From Nesterenkonia alkaliphila (GTDB lineage Bacteria > Actinomycetota > Actinomycetes > Actinomycetales > Micrococcaceae), in contig NZ_WRPM01000095.1 of NCBI RefSeq assembly GCF_009758175.1, positions 1-64,000 of the forward strand: a stretch of DNA of 64,000 bases, written 5' to 3'. Positions within the stretch are counted from its first letter, which is position 1. Each line of letters starts with the position of its first letter. Below are positions 8,719 to 17,859 of the stretch, one piece after another. The notes beneath the pieces were generated by a model. It was not told the DNA's origin, did no database searches, and worked only from the letters and a program-made list of their open reading frames with translations. A program made the translations under genes and the position numbers.

Positions 8719-10640
8719 TCAGGCGGCGCCGTTTCGGCGAGCCCATTTTCCTCGGTAGCCGAATGCTGTCAGTGCCCCGCCCAGGGCCAGCAGCAGGCCG
8801 CCGAGAAGCCCGGCCTCTGTGCCGCTGAGACCGGTCTGGGCCAGCTCATCATCGGAGCCGTCGTCAGCAGCTCCGCCATCATCCTCAGCGCCTGGACCCT
8901 CACCGGCAGGGCCGGTCGGAGCGACCACGGTGACTTCACCTACGGCAATCAGACCCGAGTCCTGCCCCGTGGCAGTGATCTCGTAGACCGTGCCCACCGG
9001 GGCATCCTCGCTGATGTAGAGCTCCTCCTCGATGCCTCCGCTGGCGTCCGCGGTGACTGTGGCGATGGGATTGTACTCGAGTACGACGTCCTCGCCGGGC
9101 TCAAATCCGCTGGCGGAGACTACAAAGCTGCCACCCGGCGCCACCTCGTCGGGCTCCACGATGAGGGCGGTGTACTCGACAGCGTCCTCATCGTCATCGC
9201 CCTCGTCGTCATCCTCATCCTCGTCGCCGGGAGGAGTCTCGTCATCCTCGTCGTCGTCATCCTCATCGTCATCGCCGGGAGGAGTCTCATCGTCCTCGTC
9301 GTCGTCATCCTCATCGTCGTCGCCGGGAGGAGTCTCATCGTCCTCGTCGTCGTCATCCTCATCGTCGTCACCGGGAGGAGTCTCATCGTCCTCGTCGTCG
9401 TCGCCGGGAGGAGTCTCGTCGTCATCCTCATCGTCTTCGTCCTCGACGGCGCCGACTGGGATGAAGGCGGTGTTGCCGTCTTCATCAATGAGAACCTCGA
9501 TCCAGTCCTCGCCCGCCTCTACGACGATCAGTTCAGCGCCGGGGTCGAACTCGCGGATGACCTCGCTGTTGGCATCTGCCTCCGCGTAGCCCAGAGCGCC
9601 GTCCTCGCCGATGGTGATGGTCTGGTCGTCCTCACCGGGCTCGGGGGCCTCTTCCTCCACCGCACTGGCGGGTACAAATCCGATCACTCCGGCATAGGGA
9701 TCGCGGATGATCCAGAAGTCGAGATCCTCCAGGTACCCCACGGGGTTGGCGTTGGAATCGAAGCCTGGCGGTGGGAAGTTCGGGTCAGGATCGGTCAGCG
9801 GTCCCAACGCAGTGGAGTCGAGGCTGGGCTCGGCGTAGACCTGAGCATCGGGGCTGTACTCGAAGCGGCCGCCGATCGCTTCGCTGTCCGGCGGAATGGA
9901 GGCGTCGATGTAGTTCTGCACCCAGCCTGCCAGGCCGCTGCTCTCTACCAGGTCCTCCGGGGCCTCGTACCACCAGTAGTCCTGCTCATTCTCTGGCGGG
10001 GCCTCGCGGACCTCGAAGCTGATTCCGCCGTAGAACGTCAGATCAGGGTGTTCCAGATTCAGTGTGTACCGCCCCGCCGAGAGACCATCGAGGTCGAAGG
10101 TAAAGGTGGCGTGACCGTTCTCGTCAATGGCAACGGTGCCGATTGAGGCCTCGTCGATGAATACCTCAGCCTCAGTGTTGGCCGGGAAGTTCTCAATGGT
10201 CAGCTCAATGGTCTGTCCCCACCAGTAGGTGCCTTGATTCAGGTTGTAGGAGGGGTTGCCGCTCTCCTGGAAAGTCTCAACGCTCGTCCCATCCTCGGCA
10301 GGATCGGCATCCTCCTCATCGGCAGGCTCATCATCTTCGTCGTCAAGATCCTCCTCATCCAGGTTCTCACCGGGACCCCCGAGATCGGAGGGGTTCACTG
10401 AGTCATCCTGAGTGTCAGGGGCCGATGCTGCCTGGCCATCCTCGCCCCCGGCACCGCCTTCGGCCTCGGGATCAGTCTCGGCCTCGGACTGGTTCTCGGC
10501 AAGGTCTCCGGCCGGAGGCTGATCGGCCTGCTCATCGGCCAATACGGGTGCCATACCGGCGCCCAGGAATCCAACGGTGACTGCCGGGCCGGCAATCAGT
10601 GCGGTGGCAAGGCGCCCCGGCGCTTGAGTTCTTCGGTCAT
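8719..10640 (-). CDS. Acidic repeat-rich LAQTG surface protein, signal peptide out of frame
   Basis: The uninterrupted frame covers 8719-10554 (611 residues) and extends upstream without a start. Its C-terminus has LAQTG, a hydrophobic helix and a basic tail, the sorting signal used by actinobacterial class E sortases. Inside are an Ig-like N-terminal module, two SH3b-like modules ending in IGFVPAS and TAFIPVG, an acidic ETPPG repeat tract and another Ig-like domain. The best start is the ATG at 10640, with AAAGGA 8 nt before it. It begins MTEELKRR but hits a stop after 14 codons. The neighbouring frame continues as APGRLATALIAGPAVTVGFL, a clear signal peptide. One missing base near 10616-10624 (CGCCCGGGG reduced to CGCCGGGG) would reconcile them. 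Either the gene is inactivated or the sequence has an error. It probably encodes a wall-anchored adhesin or hydrolase-associated protein. Confidence 0.75.
9225..9425 (-). repeat. 48-bp coding minisatellite (ETPPG-acidic repeat)
   Basis: The marker GGAGTCTC recurs at 9233, 9281, 9329, 9377 and 9410, giving periods of 48, 48, 48 and 33 bp. Each unit encodes ETPPG followed by Asp/Glu. All periods are multiples of three, so copy number can change without breaking the frame. Confidence 0.95.
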
Positions 10641-11008
10641 AGTCGTTCCTTTGCTTCCCGTCATAGGTGATCCGATGTGAGGCGATCGCTCAGAAGACGC
10701 GGTCCGCCATCCGCAGGTTAGAGAGTTATCACCGACATTCTCAACTGCCGGTCAGAACCTGTGTCACAGAAGTGGGCGACGCCGCCTAGGGGTCAGCCGG
10801 AAACAACCTGAACATCAGCCCAATCCTCCATGTCAGGTGGCGTAGTTCACATTTGAAGCAAATCAGTGGAACGCTCAAGCAGCCAGCAGGGTGCAGCGTA
10901 ATAATCGGCCCGGAATTTCATGGCGAGTTCCCAGGCTTTTACAAGCAAATTGCCCTGTGCCTCCCAGGCGCCCCTCGGGGCCGCCCACAGACACTCCCCG
11001 CACAGCAG
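10641..11008. other. Intergenic stretch without a gene
   Basis: The stretch lies between the surface-protein gene and the rplA terminator. No credible coding frame was found on either strand. It must hold the promoter of the surface-protein gene; the segment TTGAGA at about 10736-10741 on the minus strand is a possible -35 box but is weak. Confidence 0.5.
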
Positions 11009-11041
11009 AAGGCCCGGCTCCCGCAGTGGGAACCGGGCCTT
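11009..11041 (-). terminator. Terminator downstream of rplA
   Basis: A 14-bp stem with one mismatch (AAGGCCCGGCTCCC against GGGAACCGGGCCTT) lies about 50 bp past the rplA stop. The following T content is modest (TTCTGCTGT). Confidence 0.7.
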
Positions 11042-11093
11042 CCGGGACGCGACCTGAGCAGCTGCTCAGCCTGACGTCACGGTCCTCAGCAAA

Positions 11094-11795
11094 TCAGAGG
11101 ACAACCTTGGTGACGTTGGGGTCAACCTGAATACCGGGGCCGAAGGTGGTGGACACCGTGGCCTTCTGGATGTAGCGGCCCTTGGAAGCCGAGGGCTTCA
11201 GGCGCAGGATCTCCTCCAGAGCGGCGGCGTAGTTCTCGGCCAGCTGCTTGGGCTCGAAGCTGGTCTTGCCGATGATGAAGTGCAGGTTGGAGTGCTTGTC
11301 CACGCGGAAGTCGATCTTTCCGCCCTTGATCTCACTCACAGCCTTGGCCACATCGGGGGTCACGGTGCCCGTCTTGGGATTGGGCATCAGGTTGCGGGGG
11401 CCCAGCACCTTGCCGAGCCGGCCGACCTTGCCCATCATGTCCGGGGATGCCACGGCGGCGTCGAAGTCGGTCCAACCGTCAGCGACCTTGGCGATCAGCT
11501 CGTCACCGCCCACGTGGTCGGCTCCTGCCTCCTCGGCCTTGGCCACATTGTCACCCTGGGTGAAGACCACCACGCGGGCGGTCTTACCGGTGCCGTGCGG
11601 CAGGTTCACAGTGCCGCGGACCATCTGGTCGGCCTTGCGGGGGTCTACCGAGAGCCGGAAGGCCACCTCCACGGTGGCATCAGACTTCGACGGGTTGGTC
11701 TCCTTGGCCAGGGCGACTGCCTCAGCCGGGGAGTAGACCCTGTCCTCGCCGATCTTCTCGGCTGCTGCCTTATATGCTTTGCTGCGCTTTGCCAT
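11094..11795 (-). CDS. rplA: 50S ribosomal protein L1
   Basis: L1 binds 23S rRNA at the mobile stalk. The start is [15 protein letters not shown] at 11795 (233 residues), with AAGGAGAT 9 nt upstream; the longer reading adds unrelated residues. The conserved signature [15 protein letters not shown] is present near residue 125-140. It follows rplK by about 170 bp and probably shares its transcript. Confidence 0.98.
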   Translation of the reverse strand: MAKRSKAYKAAAEKIGEDRVYSPAEAVALAKETNPSKSDATVEVAFRLSVDPRKADQMVRGTVNLPHGTGKTARVVVFTQGDNVAKAEEAGADHVGGDELIAKVADGWTDFDAAVASPDMMGKVGRLGKVLGPRNLMPNPKTGTVTPDVAKAVSEIKGGKIDFRVDKHSNLHFIIGKTSFEPKQLAENYAAALEEILRLKPSASKGRYIQKATVSTTFGPGIQVDPNVTKVVL

Positions 11796-11967
11796 CTGCT
11801 TTATCTCCTTAGCAGTTGTGGTACCCGGGCCGCGCTCGGCCCTTCCCACGTGTCCGGATTCCCGGACTTTTTTATTTATTGTTCATTGAGTGCGCACGTT
11901 GTGCATCAGTTCTGAGGGAATCAGCCCGCAGATGCTGCACAAACTGCGCAGTGGATGATCCTTAGGA

Positions 11968-12399
11968 TCAGCCTTCGACGGTGATGCCCATGGACCGGGC
12001 GGTGCCGGCCACAATCTTGGAGGCGGCCTCGACGTCGTTGGCGTTCAGATCGTCCATCTTGGTCTGGGCGATCTCCTGGACCTGGGCCATGGTGAGCTTG
12101 CCGACCTTATCGGTGTGCGGCACGCCCGAACCCTTCTTGACTCCGGCGGCCTTCTTGATCAGCTCGGCGGCCGGCGGGGTCTTGGTGACGAAGGTGAAGG
12201 AGCGGTCCTCGTAGACCGTGATCTCCACAGGGACCACATTGCCGCGCTGGGACTCAGTCGCGGCGTTGTAGGCCTTGCAGAACTCCATAATGTTGACGCC
12301 GTGCTGACCGAGCGCAGGGCCGATGGGCGGTGCGGGGTTTGCCGCACCAGCCTGGATCTGCAGCTTGATCAGACCGGTGACCTTTTTCTTGGGGGCCAT
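11968..12399 (-). CDS. rplK: 50S ribosomal protein L11
   Basis: The 143-residue protein has the N-terminal GTPase-centre domain ([20 protein letters not shown]) and the C-terminal rRNA-binding domain ending [11 protein letters not shown]11 contacts the thiostrepton region and RelA. An AAGGACAG Shine-Dalgarno precedes the ATG. Confidence 0.98.
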   Translation of the reverse strand: MAPKKKVTGLIKLQIQAGAANPAPPIGPALGQHGVNIMEFCKAYNAATESQRGNVVPVEITVYEDRSFTFVTKTPPAAELIKKAAGVKKGSGVPHTDKVGKLTMAQVQEIAQTKMDDLNANDVEAASKIVAGTARSMGITVEG

Positions 12400-12482
12400 A
12401 ATCTGTCCTTACTTATTCGTGCGTCCAGCGGCCACAGGAGCGTGGGCACTGGGGTGGGCGGACCTGGCCGGGCCGCCCTTCA

Positions 12483-12521
12483 GCGGCGTCGTGGGTTCAA
12501 AGCAATAAACTACGACGCCGC
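12483..12521. repeat. 10-bp inverted repeat between nusG and rplK
   Basis: GCGGCGTCGT at 12483-12492 and its complement at 12512-12521 could form a hairpin with a 19-nt loop in the nusG-rplK intergenic RNA. No T tract follows, so it is more likely a processing or leader structure than a terminator. Confidence 0.5.
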
Positions 12522-12570
12522 AAGCTTCAGTTGTCTGCCACAGCACCACCGGGCGCCGCAGGAACCTTTG

Positions 12571-13269
12571 TCAGTAGATCTTCTCAACCTGGTTGAAGTT
12601 GAGCGTGACCGGGGTCTCGCGCTCGAAGATCGAGACCAGCACCACCAGGGTGCGGGAGTCGGCGTTGATCTCCGAGATGGAGGCCGGCAGGGTGGCGAAG
12701 GGGCCGTCGGTAACGGTGACCGACTCGCCCACCTCGAAGTCGACCTTGACCTGCTCGGCCGGTGCGGCGGCGGGAGCGCCCTCGCCTTCGAGGACCTCGA
12801 CCTTCTTCTCGCCGGGCTTGCCCAGACGGTGCTCTGCCAGCATGGTGAAGACCTCATCGGTGCTCAGCGGCTGCGGATCATGGGCATTGCCCACGAACCC
12901 GGTGACGCCGGGAGTGTGGCGCACCACGCCCCAGGACTCATCGGTGAGCTCCATGCGGACCAGCACATATCCGGGGATGCGGACCCGGTTGACCACTTTG
13001 CGCTGGGTGTTCTTGATCTCCACGACCTCTTCCATCGGGACCTCGATCTCGTAGATCTCGTCCTCCAGGTCCTGGGTCTGGATGCGGGTCTCCAGATTGG
13101 ACTTCACCGACTTCTCGTACCCGGCGTAGGTGTGGATCACGTACCAGTCACCGAGGTCGCGGCGCAGCTTAGACTTCAGCTCCTCGGCGCGCTCCTCGTA
13201 GGACTTCTCCTCCGCGGGGGCCTCGGCAGTCTCAGCTGCGGGGTCCTGCGTCAGTTCCTGATCAGACAC
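12571..13269 (-). CDS. nusG: Transcription termination/antitermination factor NusG
   Basis: NusG binds RNA polymerase and couples it to Rho or ribosomes. I chose the GTG at 13269, with an AGGAG Shine-Dalgarno 5 nt away (VSDQELTQ, 232 residues); an in-frame extension is non-homologous. A Glu-rich N-terminal extension of about 35 residues, common in actinobacteria, precedes the NGN domain ([32 protein letters not shown]). The KOW domain near the end has [18 protein letters not shown]. It sits between secE and rplK, the standard order. Confidence 0.97.
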   Translation of the reverse strand: MSDQELTQDPAAETAEAPAEEKSYEERAEELKSKLRRDLGDWYVIHTYAGYEKSVKSNLETRIQTQDLEDEIYEIEVPMEEVVEIKNTQRKVVNRVRIPGYVLVRMELTDESWGVVRHTPGVTGFVGNAHDPQPLSTDEVFTMLAEHRLGKPGEKKVEVLEGEGAPAAAPAEQVKVDFEVGESVTVTDGPFATLPASISEINADSRTLVVLVSIFERETPVTLNFNQVEKIY

Positions 13270-13345
13270 GTTTCTCCTAAGTCGGTGTGGTGCGTAGGCC
13301 GGCGAGCCGGCGCCCTCGTCCTGTGGTTCTGCCCTGAGGCCTCGG

Positions 13346-13612
13346 TCAGCCGCCCGCGCCGCCGCCGAAGACCAGCTCCGAGAGGTGGCCCAGCACCCAG
13401 TCAAGGCCGGTGACAATACCGATGACGATCAGCACGAACACCAGGACAACCACCGTGTAGTTCAGCAGCTCCCGACGGGTGGGGACGATGACCTTGCGCA
13501 GCTCGTCGAAAACCTGCTTGAGGAACAACCACGTCCTGCTGAAGGGGTTCTTCGGGCCCGAGCCGCCGGAGGAGGTACCACCGGCGTCGTCGGTCACGGG
13601 TGTCTGAGACAC
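13346..13612 (-). CDS. secE: Preprotein translocase subunit SecE
   Basis: SecE stabilises SecY in the translocon. The GTG at 13612 has GGAG about 9 nt upstream and gives 88 residues ([12 protein letters not shown]). The conserved cytoplasmic helix [19 protein letters not shown] precedes one membrane helix ([16 protein letters not shown]). It lies directly after tRNA-Trp and before nusG. Confidence 0.96.
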   Translation of the reverse strand: MSQTPVTDDAGGTSSGGSGPKNPFSRTWLFLKQVFDELRKVIVPTRRELLNYTVVVLVFVLIVIGIVTGLDWVLGHLSELVFGGGAGG

Positions 13613-13676
13613 GAAGACTCCATCTGTTTGCGGGCTGCGGGCTGCTCCCTGGGCCGGTTGCGGCACGGGGAGGTCG

Positions 13677-13749
13677 CAGGGCAGACAGGACTTGAACCTG
13701 CAACCTACGGTTTTGGAGACCGTTGCGCTACCAATTGCGCCACTGCCCT
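13677..13749 (-). tRNA. tRNA-Trp (anticodon CCA)
   Basis: The acceptor stem AGGGCAG pairs with CTGCCCT. The anticodon loop CTCCAAA gives CCA, and the T loop is TTCAAGT. The 3' CCA is not encoded. It is the usual neighbour of secE-nusG. Confidence 0.97.
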
Positions 13750-13813
13750 ATGGCCGCGCTCAGCACAAGTGCTCGGGCACGGCCAGTAGAGGTGTTCTGG
13801 ACACCGGCAGACC

Positions 13814-13843
13814 AGTCTACGCCTCCGCCCGGATTAACTCCAA
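13814..13843 (-). promoter_or_regulatory. Promoter of tRNA-Trp/secE/nusG
   Basis: On the minus strand TTGGAG and TAGACT are separated by 18 bp, about 65 bp before the tRNA. Confidence 0.65.
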
Positions 13844-13943
13844 CTGCAGCTGCAGATCAGGTGGTGACGGGTGCAGCGGCACCCCGATAGGGTTGTGGGC
13901 GAAGAAGTCCGGTTGTGCCCGCCCTCAGAAAGGACGCCCCATC

Positions 13944-15149
13944 ATGACCCTTCCCGCTCGCCGAGTCTCCGCCCGCATCGGTTCGATCGCCGAGTCGGCA
14001 ACTATGAAGGTCGACGCCAAGGCCAAGGCGCTGAAGGGCGCCGGGGAGGATGTGATCGGTTTCGGAGCAGGGGAACCCGACTTCCCCACCCCGGAGCATA
14101 TTGTCGAGGCCGCTGTGGCTGCGGCAAAGGACCCCAAGAACCACAAGTACACCCCGGCTGCCGGGCTGCCGGAGCTGCGCGAGGCGATCGCTGAGAAGAC
14201 CAGCCGGGACTCCCAGTATCCGGTGGAGGCTGCCCAGGTGCTGGTGACCAATGGCGGCAAGCAGGCTGTCTACGCCTCCTTGGCCGCCTTGGTGGACCCC
14301 GGCGACGAGGTGCTCCTGCCGGCCCCCTACTGGACCACCTACCCGGAGGCGATCAAGCTGGCCGGTGGCTCCACTGTAGAGGTTTTCGCCGGCCCGGAGC
14401 AGCAGTACAAGGTCACCGTGGAGCAGCTGGAGGCCGCGGTGACCGGGCGGACCAAGGCACTGATATTCGTCAGCCCCTCCAATCCCACCGGGGCGGTCTA
14501 CTCCCCGGAGGAGACCCGCGCAATCGGCCGGTGGGCCGCCGAACGGGGACTCTGGGTGATCACCGATGAGATCTACGAGAAGCTCACCTATGACGGGGTC
14601 CCCTTCACCTCCATCGCCTCAGTGCCGGAGCTGGCGGATCAGGTGGTTATCCTCTCCGGGGTGGCCAAGACCTTCGCGATGACGGGTTGGCGCGTGGGCT
14701 GGATGGTGGGGCCCAGCGATGTGATCAAGGCCGCCACCACGCTGCAGACCCATCTGACCTCCAATGTGGCCAATGTGTCCCAGCGGGCCGCGCTGGCTGC
14801 GGTCACTGGCCCCGTGGAGCCGATTGAGGCAATGCGCGAGGCCTTCGACCGCCGCCGGAAACTCATCGTGGAGAGGCTCAACCGGGTGGCCGGGTTCCAG
14901 ACCCCGGTGCCGCAGGGCGCCTTCTACGCCTATGTGGACGCCCGCGGGGCACTGAACAAGGAGTACGACGGCGCCACACCCACCACATCTGCCGAACTGG
15001 CAGAGTTGATCCTGGAACAGGCCAAAGTGGCGGTGGTACCGGGTGAGGCCTTCGGCCCCTCCGGCTACCTGCGGCTCTCCTACGCGTTGGGTGATGAGGA
15101 CCTGGTGGAGGGCATCTCCCGAATCGAAACCCTGTTGGGCAGCAAATAG
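13944..15149 (+). CDS. aspC: Aspartate aminotransferase, class I PLP-dependent
   Basis: The enzyme interconverts aspartate/2-oxoglutarate and oxaloacetate/glutamate. The start [18 protein letters not shown] at 13944 (401 residues) has AGAAAGGA upstream. The PLP lysine lies in [16 protein letters not shown], the substrate-carboxylate Arg in the C-terminal LRLSYAL, and NPTGAVY is conserved. The sequence is of the Ib subgroup. Substrate range (aspartate, prephenate or tyrosine) cannot be settled by eye. It diverges from tRNA-Trp-secE-nusG, a frequent arrangement in actinobacteria. Confidence 0.92.
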   Translation: MTLPARRVSARIGSIAESATMKVDAKAKALKGAGEDVIGFGAGEPDFPTPEHIVEAAVAAAKDPKNHKYTPAAGLPELREAIAEKTSRDSQYPVEAAQVLVTNGGKQAVYASLAALVDPGDEVLLPAPYWTTYPEAIKLAGGSTVEVFAGPEQQYKVTVEQLEAAVTGRTKALIFVSPSNPTGAVYSPEETRAIGRWAAERGLWVITDEIYEKLTYDGVPFTSIASVPELADQVVILSGVAKTFAMTGWRVGWMVGPSDVIKAATTLQTHLTSNVANVSQRAALAAVTGPVEPIEAMREAFDRRRKLIVERLNRVAGFQTPVPQGAFYAYVDARGALNKEYDGATPTTSAELAELILEQAKVAVVPGEAFGPSGYLRLSYALGDEDLVEGISRIETLLGSK

Positions 15150-15292
15150 TCCCGTGCGGTCACTGCGCAGCCGGCGGCGTCGCTCTTTTCGGCCCGGGCG
15201 ATAGCGGGTAATAGACTTGGCCCGTAACTCTCCTGGCGAGGACGCCAGGGGCTGACTACCCATCGCAACCGCGAGAAGGAAGTGACCTGAGA

Positions 15293-16324
15293 ATGCGCAT
15301 CGGACTGCTGACCTCCGGCGGGGACTGCCCCGGCCTCAACGCTGTGATTCGCTCGACCGTGCTGCACGGCGTGAAGTCCTACGGTGACGAGTTCCTGGGC
15401 CTACGCGGCGGCTGGCGCGGCCTGATCGAGGCTGACTACACCGAGCTGACCAGGCACGACGTTCGCGGCATCGCCCGCGAGGGCGGCACCATTCTGGGCA
15501 CCTCGCGCACCCACCCCTACAACCACCCCGGCGGCGGCCCGGAGGGGATCGCCAGGCAGATGAAACGCCACGGCATCGACGCGGTGATCGCCATCGGCGG
15601 CGAGGGCACCCTGGCCGGAGCCAAGAGGCTGGCCGATGACGGGTTGCCGATCGTTGGGGTGCCCAAGACCATCGACAACGACCTGAAGGCCACCGACTAC
15701 ACCTTCGGATTCGACACTGCCATCTCCATCGCCACCGATGCCATGGACCGGCTGCGCACCACCGGGGAGTCCCACCACCGCTGCATGGTGGCCGAGGTGA
15801 TGGGCCGCCATGTGGGGTGGATCGCCCTGCATTCGGGCATGGCCGCCGGTGCGCATGCGATCCTGATCCCCGAGCAGAAGGTGGATGTGGACCAAATCTG
15901 CGAGTGGGTGGATCAGGTCCACTCCCGGGGCCGGTCCCCGCTGGTGGTGGTGGCCGAGGGGTTCATTCCCGAGGGTGCCGAGGAGGCGCTGGCCGCCAAG
16001 GGCCAGGAGGCCGACGGTCGGCCACGGCTGGGTGGAATCGGTGAGTTCATCACGGCCCAGATCGAGGAGCGCACCGGGGTTGAGACCCGCAACACCACTC
16101 TGGGCCACATCCAGCGCGGGGGGAACCCCACCGGCTACGACAGGGTGCTGGCCACTCGCTTCGGCATGAAGGCCTTGGACTTAGCGCATGAGGCCGCCTG
16201 GGGGCATATGGCCTCGCTGCGCGGCACTGAGATCGTCAAGGTGGACCTCAGTGAGGCGATCGACGGGCTCAAGGAGGTCCCGGCCGAGCGGTACGAGGAG
16301 GCTAAGATCCTCTTCGGCCGCTGA
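15293..16324 (+). CDS. pfkA: 6-phosphofructokinase
   Basis: The glycolytic enzyme phosphorylates fructose 6-phosphate. The 343-residue chain has the phosphoryl-donor loop TSGGDCPGLNA, then GGEGTL near 100-105, the catalytic PKTIDNDL, and the fructose-6-phosphate site MGRHVGW and HIQRGG. Gly in GGEG fits ATP use, while Lys in PKTIDND is shared with PPi-dependent enzymes. This combination is typical of actinobacterial group III PFKs, whose donor varies. A GAGAAGGAAG Shine-Dalgarno precedes the ATG. It is a stand-alone gene. Confidence 0.95.
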   Translation: MRIGLLTSGGDCPGLNAVIRSTVLHGVKSYGDEFLGLRGGWRGLIEADYTELTRHDVRGIAREGGTILGTSRTHPYNHPGGGPEGIARQMKRHGIDAVIAIGGEGTLAGAKRLADDGLPIVGVPKTIDNDLKATDYTFGFDTAISIATDAMDRLRTTGESHHRCMVAEVMGRHVGWIALHSGMAAGAHAILIPEQKVDVDQICEWVDQVHSRGRSPLVVVAEGFIPEGAEEALAAKGQEADGRPRLGGIGEFITAQIEERTGVETRNTTLGHIQRGGNPTGYDRVLATRFGMKALDLAHEAAWGHMASLRGTEIVKVDLSEAIDGLKEVPAERYEEAKILFGR

Positions 16325-16525
16325 GGATGAGGCCACGGGTCCCGCTGAAGCCGGCCCGCTGCCGGTCGCAGCTCTGCCACCTCGAGCGCACTGGCTCATG
16401 GCGCACCGCCTCGTGGCGCACCGCGACCTCAGGGCGCAGAAGGTTTTGCGCACCGCATAGTGTTATTTCCCTACGCAGTGCGCAAAGGCCTACGCAGAAT
16501 GCCTGGGGCGGGCGGCCCAAGATCG

Positions 16526-17662
16526 CTAGCGTGGGCGTCCGCGCAGGAAATCGCCCTGCGGGCGGCCCACCGACTGCCCCGCATCAGGGCGGACGATGAC
16601 CTCCTGGGCCGCGGCGTAGAACTGGGGGGCGGCCTCGTTGGTGTCGGCCTCTGCGCTGGAATCACGCACCACCAGCTGGGCCTGGGGGTCCACCTTGCGC
16701 TTGACCAGGGCCAGGGCGATGGGCCCGGCCTCGTGGTGCCGTGCCACTGAGGTGACCACCCCGACTGCGCGCTCTGTGGCCAGCGCCTCCGGGTCCGCGC
16801 CCTCCTTGGGGGCCAAGACCTCAGAGCCCGGGGTGGGCAGCGTATGTTCGGAGCCGTCCAGGTGCAGGAACACCAGCCGGCGCGGCGGGTGCCCCAGATT
16901 ATGTACCCGGGCCACTGTCTCCTGGCCCTTATAGCAGCCCTTGGACAGGTGGACTGCGGTGCGGATCAGGTCCAGCTCATGCGGGATCGCCTTGGCATCC
17001 ACCTCTGTGGCCAGCCGGGGCCGCCAGGCGGCGATGCGCAGCGCCTCAGCAGCATGGACACCTGCCAGGGTCCAGCCCTGGGCCTCCAAATGGGCGACGG
17101 CGTCGCCGTATTTCTCGCGCTCCAACAGGGTGAGGTGCCAGCTGAAGTCCTGCCCCGGGTGCTCAGACTCGGTCACCGCAGCATAGGACTCTCCACCGGG
17201 GGCCACAGCCGGCCAGGGGTCGCTCCAGCGAGCCGGAGCGACCGCCGGGAGGTCCTCAGGAAGCGGGCGGGTGCTGCCGAGCACCGCGTACTGCTCTGTG
17301 CGGTCGGTGATCTCCACCCGGAGCATGAACTTCATGGAGTCCAGCCAATCGGCCAGCGCCGCCCCGTGGCTGGGTTCGGTGATCAGCCAGGCGGTCTCAC
17401 CGTCATCAGTGATGGCTGGGGCCTGCTCGATCCGGCCGGAGATATCCAGCAGCAGCAGCTCGGAGCAGTCCCCGGGCTTGAGGTCGGTGAGCTGCTGGGA
17501 GGAAAGTGTGCTGAGCCAGGAGAGTCTGTCCGGACCGGTCACTGTGACTACGCAACGGTGGGAGAGATCAGTGACGGCGCGGCCGCGCTCAAGCGCGCGC
17601 TGCTCCTGGACAGGATTCCCGTAGTGCGCGGGCACTCCGGCATCCGGCCCTGCGGCCTCCAC
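16526..17662 (-). CDS. ygfZ: Folate-binding protein YgfZ (GcvT-like)
   Basis: YgfZ supports iron-sulfur enzyme maintenance through tetrahydrofolate. The 378-residue form from the GTG at 17662 has the diagnostic motif KGCYKGQET near residue 240 and GcvT-fold segments (VTDLSHRCVVTVTGPDRLSWL). In-frame codons upstream of the GTG encode SPLLRRTGAV, which looks like the conserved family start. Translation may therefore begin at a CTG at 17710 overlapping the upstream stop (CTGA). It is the second gene of a pair with a 40-residue membrane protein. Confidence 0.9.
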   Translation of the reverse strand: MEAAGPDAGVPAHYGNPVQEQRALERGRAVTDLSHRCVVTVTGPDRLSWLSTLSSQQLTDLKPGDCSELLLLDISGRIEQAPAITDDGETAWLITEPSHGAALADWLDSMKFMLRVEITDRTEQYAVLGSTRPLPEDLPAVAPARWSDPWPAVAPGGESYAAVTESEHPGQDFSWHLTLLEREKYGDAVAHLEAQGWTLAGVHAAEALRIAAWRPRLATEVDAKAIPHELDLIRTAVHLSKGCYKGQETVARVHNLGHPPRRLVFLHLDGSEHTLPTPGSEVLAPKEGADPEALATERAVGVVTSVARHHEAGPIALALVKRKVDPQAQLVVRDSSAEADTNEAAPQFYAAAQEVIVRPDAGQSVGRPQGDFLRGRPR

Positions 17663-17706
17663 CGCGCCGGTGCGGCGGAGCAGGGGCGAGGTGCTGGTTC
17701 CGCTGC

Positions 17707-17829
17707 TCAGCGCTGACCCTTGAACAGGCGGGAGAGCACAACCACGCTGATCCAGCCGATCACCAGCACCGAGATGACCAGCAGACCAATGAAGAACACC
17801 TCAAGGGCAAGAATCTGTGCTTCGCTCAT
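17707..17829 (-). CDS. 40-residue single-pass membrane protein
   Basis: Translation from the ATG at 17829 gives MSEAQILALEVFFIGLLVIS followed by a further hydrophobic run and the basic end SRLFKGQR. The product is one long membrane helix with an acidic N-terminus and a positive C-terminus, suggesting N-out/C-in topology. Its stop overlaps the probable upstream start of ygfZ. No family is recognised. The hydrophobic pattern, position and overlap argue that it is real. Confidence 0.65.
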   Translation of the reverse strand: MSEAQILALEVFFIGLLVISVLVIGWISVVVLSRLFKGQR

Positions 17830-17859
17830 GTCTCTAAGACTACCTGAGAGACCAGGGGC

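Noticed and set aside
8380-10146. A 588-codon plus-strand frame opposite the LAQTG surface protein
   Set aside because: Its ILIVVAGRSLIVLVVV-type repeats are the reverse complement of the acidic minisatellite. The minus strand has sorting signal, signal peptide and domains.
16330-16500. Repeated GGCGCACCGC-like words after pfkA
   Set aside because: Short, irregular and without stem or period; not enough to call a repeat or terminator.
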